Source: Yinghuangia sp045039925 (GTDB taxonomy: Bacteria > Actinomycetota > Actinomycetes > Streptomycetales > Streptomycetaceae). From it: DNA of 64,000 nt. The DNA lies in assembly GCA_045039925.1 (NCBI GenBank), contig CP108400.1, forward strand, positions 2,356,001 through 2,420,000, given 5' to 3'. The notes under the pieces were generated by a model that was not told the DNA's origin, made no database searches, and saw only the letters and a program-made list of their open reading frames with translations. Every line of letters starts with the position of its first letter. Within the stretch, counting starts at the first letter, position 1. Shown here piece by piece: positions 56,802 through 64,000 of the stretch. Both the position numbers and the translations under genes were made by a program.

Positions 56802-59132
56802 TCAGCCCGCTGCCCGCGAACCGGCGCCGGCCAGGCGGTGGTCTAGGCCGGTCCAGCGTTTGCCTGCGGAGACTGTGCGGACGGCTTGGCCGAGGGCTCG
56901 GCGGGAACCGACCAGGACCACGAGCTTCTTCGCCCGGGTGACCGCGGTGTAGAGCAGGTTGCGCTGGAGCATCATCCAGGCGCTGGTGGTCACCGGGATG
57001 ACGACGGCCGGGTACTCGCTGCCCTGGGAGCGGTGGATGGTGACGGCGTACGCGTGCGCCAGCTCGTCGAGTTCGGCGAAGTCGTACGGGACTTCCTCGT
57101 CCTCCTCGGTGCGCACCATGAGCTTCTGGTCCTCCGGGTTGATGCCGGTGACCAGCCCGCCGGTGCCGTTGAAGACGCCCGACTCGCCCTTCTCGTAGTT
57201 GTTGCGGATCTGGGTGACCTTGTCGCCGACGCGGAACGTGCGGCCGCCGAAGCGCTTTTCGAGGAGGCCGGGGCGTGACGGTGTCAGCGCCTCCTGCAAG
57301 AGCAGGTTCAGCGCGCCCGCGCCCGCCGGGCCGCGGTGCATGGGGGCGAGCACCTGGACGTCGCGGCGCGGGTCGAGGCCGAACTTCGCCGGAATGCGCC
57401 GTGCCACGACGTCGACGGTCAGCGTCGCGGCGTCCTCGGCCTCCTCGACGGGGAACAGGAAGAAGTCGGCGAGGCCGTCGGTGACGGGCGGGCGGCCGGC
57501 GTTGATGCGGTGCGCGTTGGTGACCACGCCGGACTGCTGCGCCTGCCGGAAGATCCGGGTCAGCCGCACCCGCGGCAGCGGCTCCGCGGCGAGCATGTCG
57601 CGCAGCACCTCGCCCGCGCCGACGCTGGGGAGTTGGTCGACGTCGCCGACGAACAGCAGGTGCGCGCCCGGCGGCACGGCCTTGACCAGGCGGTTCGCGA
57701 GCAACAGGTCGAGCATCGACGCCTCGTCGACGACCACCAGGTCGGCGTCGAGCGGCCGGTCCTGGTCGTACGCCGCGTCGCCGCCCGGACGCAGCTCCAA
57801 CAGCCGGTGCACGGTCGCCGCCTCACACCCCGTCAGCTCCGCGAGGCGCTTCGCCGCCCGACCGGTGGGAGCCGCGAGGACGACCTTGGCCTTGCGGGCG
57901 CGCGCCAGTTCGACGACGGAGCGCACGGTGAAGCTCTTGCCGCAGCCCGGGCCGCCGGTGAGGACGGCGACCTTCTCGGTCAGCGCGAGGCGTACCGCGG
58001 CTTCTTGTTCGGGGGCCAGTTCGGTGCCGGTCAGGCCGCACAGCCAGGCCAGCGCCTTGTCCCACTCGACCGTGGCGAACGCCGCGAGCCGGTCGTCAGG
58101 GGCGCGCAGCAGCATGCGCAGCCGCGACGCCAGCGAGATCTCCGCACGGTGGAACGGCACCAGGTAGACGGCGTCGACGGGGTCGCCCTGGGAGCCGGAC
58201 GGCGACACCGGTCCGGGCATCTCCTCGCGCACGACGCCTTCCTCGGCGACGAGCTCGTCGAGGCAGCCGCGTACGAGGTCGGCCGCCACGTCGAGGATCT
58301 TGACGGCGTCGTCGACCAGTTCGTCCTGCGGGAGGTAGCAGTGGCCGTTGTCGGCGCCCTCCGAGAGCGTGTATTGCAGCCCGGCCTTCACCCGCTGCGG
58401 CGAGTCGTGCGGTATCCCGACGGCCCGGGCGATGGCGTCGGCTGTCTTGAAGCCGATCCCCCACACGTCGGAGGCGAGGCGGTAGGGCTCGGTGCGCACT
58501 ATCTCGATCGACCGCTCGGCGTACTCCTTCCAGATGCGCACCGCGGGCGAGGTCGAGATGCCGATGCCCTGGAGGAAGACCATGACCTCCTTGATGGCCT
58601 TCTGCTCGACCCAGGCCGCGGCGATGAGGTCGCGGCGCTTCGGGCCGAGGCCGGGCACCTCGATGAGGCGCTGGACGTCCTCCTCGATGACGTCGAGCGC
58701 GTCGACGCCGAAGTGCTCGACGATCCGGTCGGCCATCTTCGGGCCGATGCCCTTGATGAGCCCCGAGCCGAGGTAGCGGCGGATGCCCTGGACGGTCGCG
58801 GGGAGGACGGTCTCGTACGCGTCCACCAGGAACTGCTTGCCGTACTGCGGGTGGCTGCCCCAGCGGCCCCACAGGCGGAGCGACTCGCCCGGCTGCGCGC
58901 CCAGCAGCGGGCCGACGACGGTCAGCAGGTCGCCGGTGCCCGCGCCACGGCCGGTGTCGACGCGGCCGACCGTCCAGCCGTTCTCGTCGTTCTGGTACGT
59001 GATGCGCTCCAGCACGGCCTCCAGGCGGGCGGGCGATCCGTGCCCGGCGGCGACATGCCCGGTGCCGCCGGGTGCCGCCCCCGCACGGGGGCCCGGCACA
59101 CCGGGGGAAGCGGCCTGCGTACCTGCTGTCAT
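56802..59132 (-). CDS. recD2: RecD2-like superfamily 1 DNA helicase
   Basis: The 776-residue 5'-3' helicase has an N-terminal OB-like region, helix-hairpin-helix motifs (GSGLIKGIGPKMADRIVEHF, LIEVPGLGPKRRDLI) and Walker A GGPGCGKS (393-400). Walker B is VVVDEASMLDLLL, and the motifs GDVDQLPSVGAG, LTRIFRQAQQSG and VTIHRSQGSEYPAVV follow. RecD2 acts in DNA repair independent of RecBC. The first ~35 residues are Gly/Pro-rich and may not be conserved, so the start is provisional. Confidence 0.94.
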   Translation of the reverse strand: MTAGTQAASPGVPGPRAGAAPGGTGHVAAGHGSPARLEAVLERITYQNDENGWTVGRVDTGRGAGTGDLLTVVGPLLGAQPGESLRLWGRWGSHPQYGKQFLVDAYETVLPATVQGIRRYLGSGLIKGIGPKMADRIVEHFGVDALDVIEEDVQRLIEVPGLGPKRRDLIAAAWVEQKAIKEVMVFLQGIGISTSPAVRIWKEYAERSIEIVRTEPYRLASDVWGIGFKTADAIARAVGIPHDSPQRVKAGLQYTLSEGADNGHCYLPQDELVDDAVKILDVAADLVRGCLDELVAEEGVVREEMPGPVSPSGSQGDPVDAVYLVPFHRAEISLASRLRMLLRAPDDRLAAFATVEWDKALAWLCGLTGTELAPEQEAAVRLALTEKVAVLTGGPGCGKSFTVRSVVELARARKAKVVLAAPTGRAAKRLAELTGCEAATVHRLLELRPGGDAAYDQDRPLDADLVVVDEASMLDLLLANRLVKAVPPGAHLLFVGDVDQLPSVGAGEVLRDMLAAEPLPRVRLTRIFRQAQQSGVVTNAHRINAGRPPVTDGLADFFLFPVEEAEDAATLTVDVVARRIPAKFGLDPRRDVQVLAPMHRGPAGAGALNLLLQEALTPSRPGLLEKRFGGRTFRVGDKVTQIRNNYEKGESGVFNGTGGLVTGINPEDQKLMVRTEEDEEVPYDFAELDELAHAYAVTIHRSQGSEYPAVVIPVTTSAWMMLQRNLLYTAVTRAKKLVVLVGSRRALGQAVRTVSAGKRWTGLDHRLAGAGSRAAG

Positions 59133-59175
59133 GACGTCTGAGGCTAGTCCGTCACCCGGACACCCGCGGCGGGAT

Positions 59176-59201
59176 GTCCACAGGCCTCGCAGCCTGTGGA
59201 C
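59176..59201 (-). terminator. Hairpin after the SCO6745-family gene
   Basis: A perfect 10-bp stem (GTCCACAGGC and complement) with a 6-nt loop lies 30 bp past the SCO6745-family stop and 44 bp before the recD2 start. Each arm also contains a TCCACA/TGTGGA core like half of a DnaA box, but no origin context is present. Confidence 0.65.
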
Positions 59202-59231
59202 GACCCGGGCGCGGCCGCGGGCCCCAGGGGC

Positions 59232-60131
59232 TCAGGGACGCGTCACGCCGATCGGGTTGGGCACCGGCACGGCCTCGGTGTCGATCAGGTGCCGGGCCAG
59301 CGGTGTCGCCAGCGCGATGGCCTCCTCGGCGGCGTATTCGCCGAGCGCCCGAACCGGCGCCGAGGCGAGGCGGTTCGTCGACCTCTCGACCGAGTCGCGC
59401 AGCGCCACGCCCGCCTCCGTGAGGTTGCCGTCGGTGTCCAGGACGCCCCGCCCGATGAGGTCGACTAGCGCCCGCTCCCACTGCTTCTCGGTCCAGCCCC
59501 GGGACACCAGCAGCCGCTGCCCCGGCGCCAGCCCGGCGGCGGCGTGCGTGACGGACGCCTGGAGGCCGTCGAGTCCGTGGTCGACGGCGGTGAACACGTG
59601 CCCGTCGCCCCGGTGTTCGCGCAGCACCGTGGCGGCGAGCCAGACGCGCAGGCGCGGGTGGGCGTCGTCCGGGAGGCGTACGCCCGACCACGCCGCCGCG
59701 AGCGGCCGCGCCCCGAAGTCGCAGGATCCCGCGGCGTGTTCCAGCAGAGTCGCGAGGCGCGTCAGGTCCACGTCGGCCGGCAGTGCCCGGGCCAGCGCGC
59801 GGTCGACGGCGTCCAGGCGGGAGTCCAGGACCTCGCGCGGGGACGCGAAGGACCACGCGTCGGGCAGCGCGCGGGCCACCTTCTCGGGGGCGAACCCGAA
59901 GAACATCGCGCCGACCGCCTCGGGGCCGATGGCGCCCAAGGGGGCCGCGCGGCCCGCGAAGTAGCCCATGAACCAGCCCTTGAGCCCCGCCTCCGTGGCC
60001 GCGTCGCTCACCTCGGGCGCGAAGTAGACCAGCGCGTGGATGGGTTCGACGCCCGCCCACAGGCGTCGCGCCGGGTGGCTCTCGTAGGACGCGCCCTCGC
60101 CGTCCGCTCCGGCTGTCGTGTCGCGTGTCAT
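59232..60131 (-). CDS. SCO6745-family protein, function unknown
   Basis: The 299-residue protein is helical and matches the SCO6745 family pattern: RRLWAGVEPIHALVYFAPEV, LKGWFMGYFAGRAAPLGAIG, VGAMFFGFAPEKVARALPDAW, and a C-terminal winged-helix-like part (RGWTEKQWERALVDLIGRG). Family members are common in actinobacteria and have no established role. The ATG has a GAAGGGCGAC site. Repeats separate it from the MFS gene upstream. Confidence 0.88.
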   Translation of the reverse strand: MTRDTTAGADGEGASYESHPARRLWAGVEPIHALVYFAPEVSDAATEAGLKGWFMGYFAGRAAPLGAIGPEAVGAMFFGFAPEKVARALPDAWSFASPREVLDSRLDAVDRALARALPADVDLTRLATLLEHAAGSCDFGARPLAAAWSGVRLPDDAHPRLRVWLAATVLREHRGDGHVFTAVDHGLDGLQASVTHAAAGLAPGQRLLVSRGWTEKQWERALVDLIGRGVLDTDGNLTEAGVALRDSVERSTNRLASAPVRALGEYAAEEAIALATPLARHLIDTEAVPVPNPIGVTRP

Positions 60132-60199
60132 GTCGCCCTTCCTGCCTCATCGGGTGCCGTCCGATGCGCGGCCCCCGCACCTCGCCCCGCCCGCGACCC

Positions 60200-60290
60200 G
60201 CGCGGGCCCACACGGACCCACACGGACCCACGCGGACCCGCTCGGCCCACTCAGCCCACACAGGCCGCTCGGCCCCACGGGCCACGCGCG
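60200..60290. repeat. Degenerate 10-bp tandem repeat
   Basis: Units of the type CACGGACCCA repeat about eight times with decay, between the MFS stop and the SCO6745-family start. Two central units are identical. Confidence 0.65.
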
Positions 60291-60317
60291 CCCCCGCGAG
60301 TCACACCGTCCCGCACC

Positions 60318-61787
60318 TCACGTCCGGTCCGCTGTCTCCGCGACGGCCGTTGTCGCCTCACCGGCACGGTACGCCGCCGCCGGACCCTCCGGTGCCCCGG
60401 CCCTCCGGCGCCCCGCGAGCAGCACCGACACGGCGGAGGCGCCGAGCGACGCGCCCGCCAGCAGGTACCAGAGCCGGTCGAACTCGTCGGCCGCCCCGTC
60501 CCCCGCCATCGGGGTCCCGAGCACGACCACCGCGAGCGACACCCCCAGCACCGAACCGAGTTGGCGCAGCATCGTCACCACGCCGGAGCCGGTCGCGGCG
60601 TGTTCCGGGGGCAGCGCGGTGACCGCCGCGGCGACGAGCGTGGGCAGCATGAGGCCGACGCCGAGGCCGGTGAGCATCATGCCCGGCAGCATCGAGGACG
60701 CGTACCCGCTGCCCGTCTCCAGGGTCGCCGCCCACCACAGCGTTCCGCCCGCGAAGACCGCACCGCCGACCGCGGCGAGCAGCCCCGGTCCCGTGCGGGC
60801 CGCCCACTTGCCCGCCAGGATCGCGGTCGGCGGCACGAGCAGCGGTCCCGGCGTGACGGCGAGGCCGGTACGCAGCGCCGACCACCCCCAAACACCCTGC
60901 GCCCACAGGGTGATGCCGAGCAGCATGCCCGCGAACGCCAGGCCGAACAGCACCGATGCGACACCCGCGACGCCGAACGCCCGTACGCGCACCAGCGCGG
61001 GTTCCACGACCGGGCGGGGGTGCCGGGACGTCCGCAGCACGAACCATGCGGCCAGCACCGCGAAGACGGCCCAGGCCGCGAGCGCCCGCGGCGACGCCCA
61101 TCCCCACTCGTCGGCCTTCACCAGTCCCAGGGCCAGCGCACCGATGCCGACCGTCACCAGCGCCGAGCCGAGCAGGTCGGGCAGCGGCCCACGCTCGGCG
61201 GCCGGCGGCCCGGCCGGCAGGATACGCGCCCCGACGACGACCGCCGCGACACCGATGGGCAGGTTGACCAGGAACACCCAGCGCCAGCCGGGCTCGGCGA
61301 GGAGGCCGCCGAGCACCGGGCCGACGGCTGCGGCGACGCCGCCCACGGCGGTCCAGACGCGCACCACCGCGGCACGCCGCTCGGGCGGGTACGAGGTGAG
61401 CAGCAGGCCGAGCGAGGACGGCATGAGCAGTGCGGCGCCGGCGGCCTGGAGCAGCCGTGCGCCGACGAGCCACCCGACGCCGGGGGCGGCGGCGCAGAGC
61501 ACGGACGCCAGGGTGAACAGGGCGGTGCCGCGCAGGAACACCGTGCGGTGTCCGCTGCGGTCGGCGAGGCGGCCGGCGGGAACGAGCAACGCCGCGAAGA
61601 CGACCGCATAGCCGTTCAGGATCCACGAGAGGTCGGCGAGGTCGGCGCCCGGCCACGTCTCGGCGATCGACGGTACGGCCACGTTGACGATGAACAGGTC
61701 GACGTTGACCAGGACCACACCGGCGCACACCACGGCGGCGACCAGCCCGCGGCCCCGGGAGGGGTCGCGGGGCACGGATTCGGACAT
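60318..61787 (-). CDS. MFS drug/metabolite exporter (DHA2-type, 14 TM)
   Basis: The 489-residue transporter has about 14 hydrophobic segments and DHA2 signatures: IAETWPGADLADLSWILNGY, the LADRSGHRTVFL loop (motif A) and GWRWVFLVNLPIGVAAVVVG. It would export drugs or metabolites with proton antiport. The ATG has an AAGGGGAG site. An HxlR regulator is divergent, with an inverted repeat between them, so it is probably inducible. Confidence 0.94.
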   Translation of the reverse strand: MSESVPRDPSRGRGLVAAVVCAGVVLVNVDLFIVNVAVPSIAETWPGADLADLSWILNGYAVVFAALLVPAGRLADRSGHRTVFLRGTALFTLASVLCAAAPGVGWLVGARLLQAAGAALLMPSSLGLLLTSYPPERRAAVVRVWTAVGGVAAAVGPVLGGLLAEPGWRWVFLVNLPIGVAAVVVGARILPAGPPAAERGPLPDLLGSALVTVGIGALALGLVKADEWGWASPRALAAWAVFAVLAAWFVLRTSRHPRPVVEPALVRVRAFGVAGVASVLFGLAFAGMLLGITLWAQGVWGWSALRTGLAVTPGPLLVPPTAILAGKWAARTGPGLLAAVGGAVFAGGTLWWAATLETGSGYASSMLPGMMLTGLGVGLMLPTLVAAAVTALPPEHAATGSGVVTMLRQLGSVLGVSLAVVVLGTPMAGDGAADEFDRLWYLLAGASLGASAVSVLLAGRRRAGAPEGPAAAYRAGEATTAVAETADRT

Positions 61788-61936
61788 CGGCTCCCCTTGC
61801 CTGCTACTTGCCTGCTACGTACCTGCTCGTTTGCTTGTCTGCTGCTCGCCTGCTGCCGCCCGGGGCTGCCTGCCGCCCGTGCGTGCCACCCAGTGGCTTC
61901 ATCCAGTGCGGCTCATCCAGTGGGTTCCATGACGCA

Positions 61937-61958
61937 ACTCACCGTAGAGACAGTGAGT
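61937..61958. promoter_or_regulatory. Probable HxlR operator
   Basis: ACTCAC-N10-GTGAGT is a perfect inverted repeat about 30 bp before the HxlR start. It is flanked by direct repeats ACGCAACTCAC and ACGCAACCCAC. Upstream, toward the MFS gene, TGCCTGCT-like units repeat in a degenerate array (61796-61860). Confidence 0.5.
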
Positions 61959-61987
61959 CCTTTCACGCAACCCACTAAGCTGGGGTC

Positions 61988-62491
61988 ATGCGCCGCAAGA
62001 GTTTCGAGGACATGCCGTGCTCCGTCGCCCAGTTCCTGGAGGTGGCCGGGGAGTGGTGGAGCATGCTCGTGGTGCGGGACGCGTTCCTCGGCATCACGCG
62101 CTTCGACGACTTCCACGCGCGCCTCGGCATCTCCCGCAACGTGCTCGCACAGCGGCTCGAACACCTCGTCGAGCACGGGGTGTTGGTGCGCAAGCCGTAC
62201 CAGGACAATCCGGTCCGGTACGACTACCGCCTCACCGACAAGGGCCGCGCCCTGTGGCCGGTTCTGACCGCGATGCGGCAGTGGGGCGACGAATGGGCCG
62301 CCCCCGACGGCCCGCCGCTGGCCGTCGTACACAAGTCCTGCGGGCACACAATGACGGCCGTGATGGTGTGCAAGGACTGCGGCGAGCACGTCGGCCCGGG
62401 GCAGGTCCGTGTCGCGTCGGGACCAGGCGATCCGGAGGGGTCCGTACTGCCGCCCCACCTGCGCCGCAACGAGCCCGCGCCGACAGAGTGA
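61988..62491 (+). CDS. HxlR-family regulator with a cysteine-rich tail
   Basis: The 167-residue regulator has the HxlR domain: CSVAQFLEVAGEWWSMLVVR, ARLGISRNVLAQRLEHLVEH and YDYRLTDKGRALWPVLTAM. A zinc-ribbon-like tail follows (C-x3-T-x6-C-x2-C, in KSCGHTMTAVMVCKDCGEHV), resembling the cysteine clusters of the tandem HxlR at 28 kb. It is divergent from the MFS exporter, its likely target. Confidence 0.92.
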   Translation: MRRKSFEDMPCSVAQFLEVAGEWWSMLVVRDAFLGITRFDDFHARLGISRNVLAQRLEHLVEHGVLVRKPYQDNPVRYDYRLTDKGRALWPVLTAMRQWGDEWAAPDGPPLAVVHKSCGHTMTAVMVCKDCGEHVGPGQVRVASGPGDPEGSVLPPHLRRNEPAPTE

Positions 62492-62841
62492 CGCCCGGCC
62501 GCCGAAGCACCGGGCGGCCCACCGACCGGACCGCCTCGCGAGCCACCCGCCGAGTCACCACCGAGCCGCCTACCGAGCCGCCGGCCGGCCCGCCAACAGA
62601 CCGGCCAACCAAGCCGCCAACCAGGCCGCCGACCGGGCCGTCACGGTCCGTTGGGTGGTGGACGCAGACACCATTGACTGTGCCAAATATCGGCGATAGC
62701 TTCACGACACCCGGATCCTGCGGCGGCACCCGTGCGCGCTGGTACACGCACACGACGCGGCGGCCAGGCTCCCTGCTTCACCCGCGAACTGCGATAACCG
62801 CACGTGGCGGTCCGCCCGCCCCCGTGCCGAGCAGAAGGACC
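62492..62841. repeat. Non-coding gap with a 12-bp degenerate repeat
   Basis: From about 62555 to 62640 units such as ACCGAGCCGCCT, AAGCCGCCAACC and AGGCCGCCGACC repeat with period about 12. The rest of the gap is less GC-rich near 62680-62710 and should hold the promoter of the SRPBCC gene. No gene is supported. Confidence 0.55.
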
Positions 62842-63276
62842 ATGCGCATGCCTGTCATCAACGAGCAGATCGAGATCGCCGCCGCGCCCGAGGCGGTCTG
62901 GGAGAAGCTCGCCAACTTCGGCAACTTCCCCCAGTGGATGGTCCCCCACGTCGAGTTCCCCGGCGGAGGTCCGGAGAAGCTCGAGGCCGGCGTCGAGTAC
63001 GACGAGAAGATGAAGCTCATGGGCTTCCCGGCGGACATCAAGTGGACGATCAAGAACGTCGAGCAGGGCGTCCGCATAGACCTCGACGGCAAGGGCCCGA
63101 TGGGCGTCAGCATGGTCGAGTCGTTCATCGTCGAGGCCAGCGGCGAAGGCACCCTCTTCAAGATCGACTCCGAGGTCAAGGGCGGCGCGGTCTCGATGAT
63201 GGCCGGCAAGGTCACCAAGGCCACCCAGGAGGCCCTGGTCGAGTCCCTCGGCAAGTTCAAGGCGCTCTTCGCCTGA
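62842..63276 (+). CDS. SRPBCC-family (START-like) protein
   Basis: The 144-residue protein has the polyketide-cyclase/START-like fold: IEIAAAPEAVWEKLANFGNF, PQWMVPHVEFPGG, GVEYDEKMKLMGFPADIKWT and a long C-terminal helix (TKATQEALVESLGKFKALF). Such proteins bind hydrophobic ligands in a deep cavity; some are cyclases, most are unassigned. The ATG has an AGAAGGA site. TGAAC-type repeats follow the stop. Confidence 0.88.
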   Translation: MRMPVINEQIEIAAAPEAVWEKLANFGNFPQWMVPHVEFPGGGPEKLEAGVEYDEKMKLMGFPADIKWTIKNVEQGVRIDLDGKGPMGVSMVESFIVEASGEGTLFKIDSEVKGGAVSMMAGKVTKATQEALVESLGKFKALFA

Positions 63277-63478
63277 ACACCCGCTGAACGACCCTCTGAA
63301 CCACGCTCCCGAGCGGCCCGAACCACCCGCCGCATCGGTACGCACGCCACCGCGCCCCGCACCGGACCCCCGCCTCACCTGTGATACTTGACCATTCGTC
63401 ATGTCTCACTGGACTCGAGGTGGGTCGCCGGTACGGGGCGCGTTGCGCGTTTTCCGGGCGTCCCGGAAGGGGCGTGTC

Positions 63479-64000
63479 TTGCCCGCGAAGCCCGCCGAAG
63501 CACCCCCGGGGAATGCGTTCCCGTGGCCCATCCACCAGAACACGCTCGGCAACGGCCTGCGCGTCGTGGTCAGCCCGGACCCGTCCGTCCCGCTGGCCGC
63601 CGTCAACCTCTGGTACGACGTCGGCGCCCGCCACGAACCGCCCGGCAGGCACGGCTTCGCGCACCTCTTCGAGCACCTGATGTTCGAGGGCTCCGCACAC
63701 GTCGCCAAGGGCGAGCACTTCGCGTTCGTGCAGTCCTGCGGCGGCGACGCGATCAACGCGTCCACCAGCCCCGACCGCACGAACTACTACCAGACCGTGC
63801 CCTCCGGGCAGCTCGAACTCGCGCTGTGGCTCGAGGCGGACCGCATGGGCTCGCTCGCGCTGACCCAGGAGACCCTGGACAACCAGCGCGACGTGGTCAA
63901 GAACGAGCGGCGCCAGCGCTACGACAACGTGCCGTACGGCCGGTGGAGCGAGGTGATGGTCGAACTCGCCTACCCCGAAGGCCATCCGTACGCGCACTCG
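63479..64000 (+). CDS. M16-family zinc metallopeptidase (5' part, cut by the window end)
   Basis: The visible ~174 residues are the first domain of a pitrilysin-type peptidase. The inverted zinc motif H-x-x-E-H is seen in HGFAHLFEHLMFEGSAH, and the third ligand is the glutamate in QRDVVKNERRQRYDN. The protein would cleave small peptides inside a clamshell chamber, often working with a second M16 subunit. The TTG at 63479 has a GGAAGGGG site; the frame is open back to an ATG at 63401 without a clear site, so the start is provisional. The gene continues past the window. Confidence 0.9.
   Translation, partial: MPAKPAEAPPGNAFPWPIHQNTLGNGLRVVVSPDPSVPLAAVNLWYDVGARHEPPGRHGFAHLFEHLMFEGSAHVAKGEHFAFVQSCGGDAINASTSPDRTNYYQTVPSGQLELALWLEADRMGSLALTQETLDNQRDVVKNERRQRYDNVPYGRWSEVMVELAYPEGHPYAHS

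Noticed and set aside
59176..59201. DnaA boxes in inverted orientation
   Set aside because: The TCCACA cores are simply the two arms of a hairpin after a gene; there is no AT-rich region, no dnaA/dnaN and no further boxes.
1..64000. CRISPR array, prophage or transposon
   Set aside because: No regular spacer-repeat pattern, integrase, transposase or terminal inverted repeats were seen; repeats present are short tandem types.

Overview
The window is very GC-rich (roughly 70-75 %) DNA with the strong third-position GC bias, frequent GTG/TTG starts and 4-nt start/stop overlaps of an actinomycete. A short chaplin, an ergothioneine cluster, a mycothiol-dependent (MDMPI-fold) enzyme, F420-type oxidoreductases (DDN and LLM folds), DUF6629, DUF6416 and SCO6745-family proteins and a DUF397 remnant point to a streptomycete or close relative. 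It looks like a chromosomal stretch. No transposase, integrase, rRNA, tRNA or CRISPR array was seen.

Layout. 0-4.5 kb: a class I terpene synthase, a convergent SpoIIE-type phosphatase, an SPFH protein, a striking Ser-x-x triplet-repeat membrane protein and a chaplin. 4.7-9.5 kb: a Ski2-like helicase, a metallophosphoesterase, a DUF6629 membrane protein and an OsmC protein. 9.9-12.6 kb: an OmpR-type two-component pair and a small anchored protein. 12.8-17.3 kb: egtABCD for ergothioneine, ended by a strong bidirectional hairpin. 17.4-21.1 kb: an AftB-like GT-C glycosyltransferase and a SigE-family sigma factor with a membrane partner. 21.4-29.2 kb: the most distinctive unit, a five-gene operon joined by 4-nt overlaps (carotenoid oxygenase, acyl-CoA ligase, SCP-x-like thiolase, degenerate classical thiolase, LLM flavoenzyme), divergent from a tandem-HxlR regulator. 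29.3-32.4 kb: a second SPFH protein and a secreted NlpC/P60-type hydrolase with duplicated peptidoglycan-binding domains. 32.8-46.5 kb: mainly single genes (PhyH dioxygenase, SDRs, a STAS antagonist, a Pth2-like protein, mycothiol-type and TIGR03084 proteins, GNAT, HSL-type hydrolase, DDN, an HxlR/quinone oxidoreductase pair, a beta-propeller, TetR). 46.6-51.2 kb: a D-aminoacylase-type amidohydrolase, psd-pssA for phosphatidylethanolamine, and a rhomboid-like protein. 51.3-55.1 kb: NarL-type kinase/regulator plus an ABC exporter. 55.1-64 kb: remnants of a WhiJ-type locus, an APH-fold kinase, RecD2, an MFS exporter with an HxlR regulator, a SRPBCC protein, and the 5' part of an M16 peptidase.

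How the genes work together. The clearest pathways are ergothioneine synthesis (EgtA supplies gamma-Glu-Cys, EgtD makes hercynine, EgtB forms the sulfoxide conjugate, EgtC trims Glu; no EgtE lyase is adjacent) and PE synthesis (PssA then Psd). The carotenoid-oxygenase operon reads as a catabolic route: oxidative cleavage, CoA activation, thiolytic shortening and a flavin step. Its substrate is unknown and several beta-oxidation steps are missing. Regulators sit divergently beside their probable targets in several places (two HxlR/target pairs, TetR/amidohydrolase, tandem HxlR/operon), often with visible inverted repeats.

A recurrent non-coding feature is short tandem repeats placed just after stop codons. 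In several cases the repeat unit itself contains a copy of the stop-codon context.
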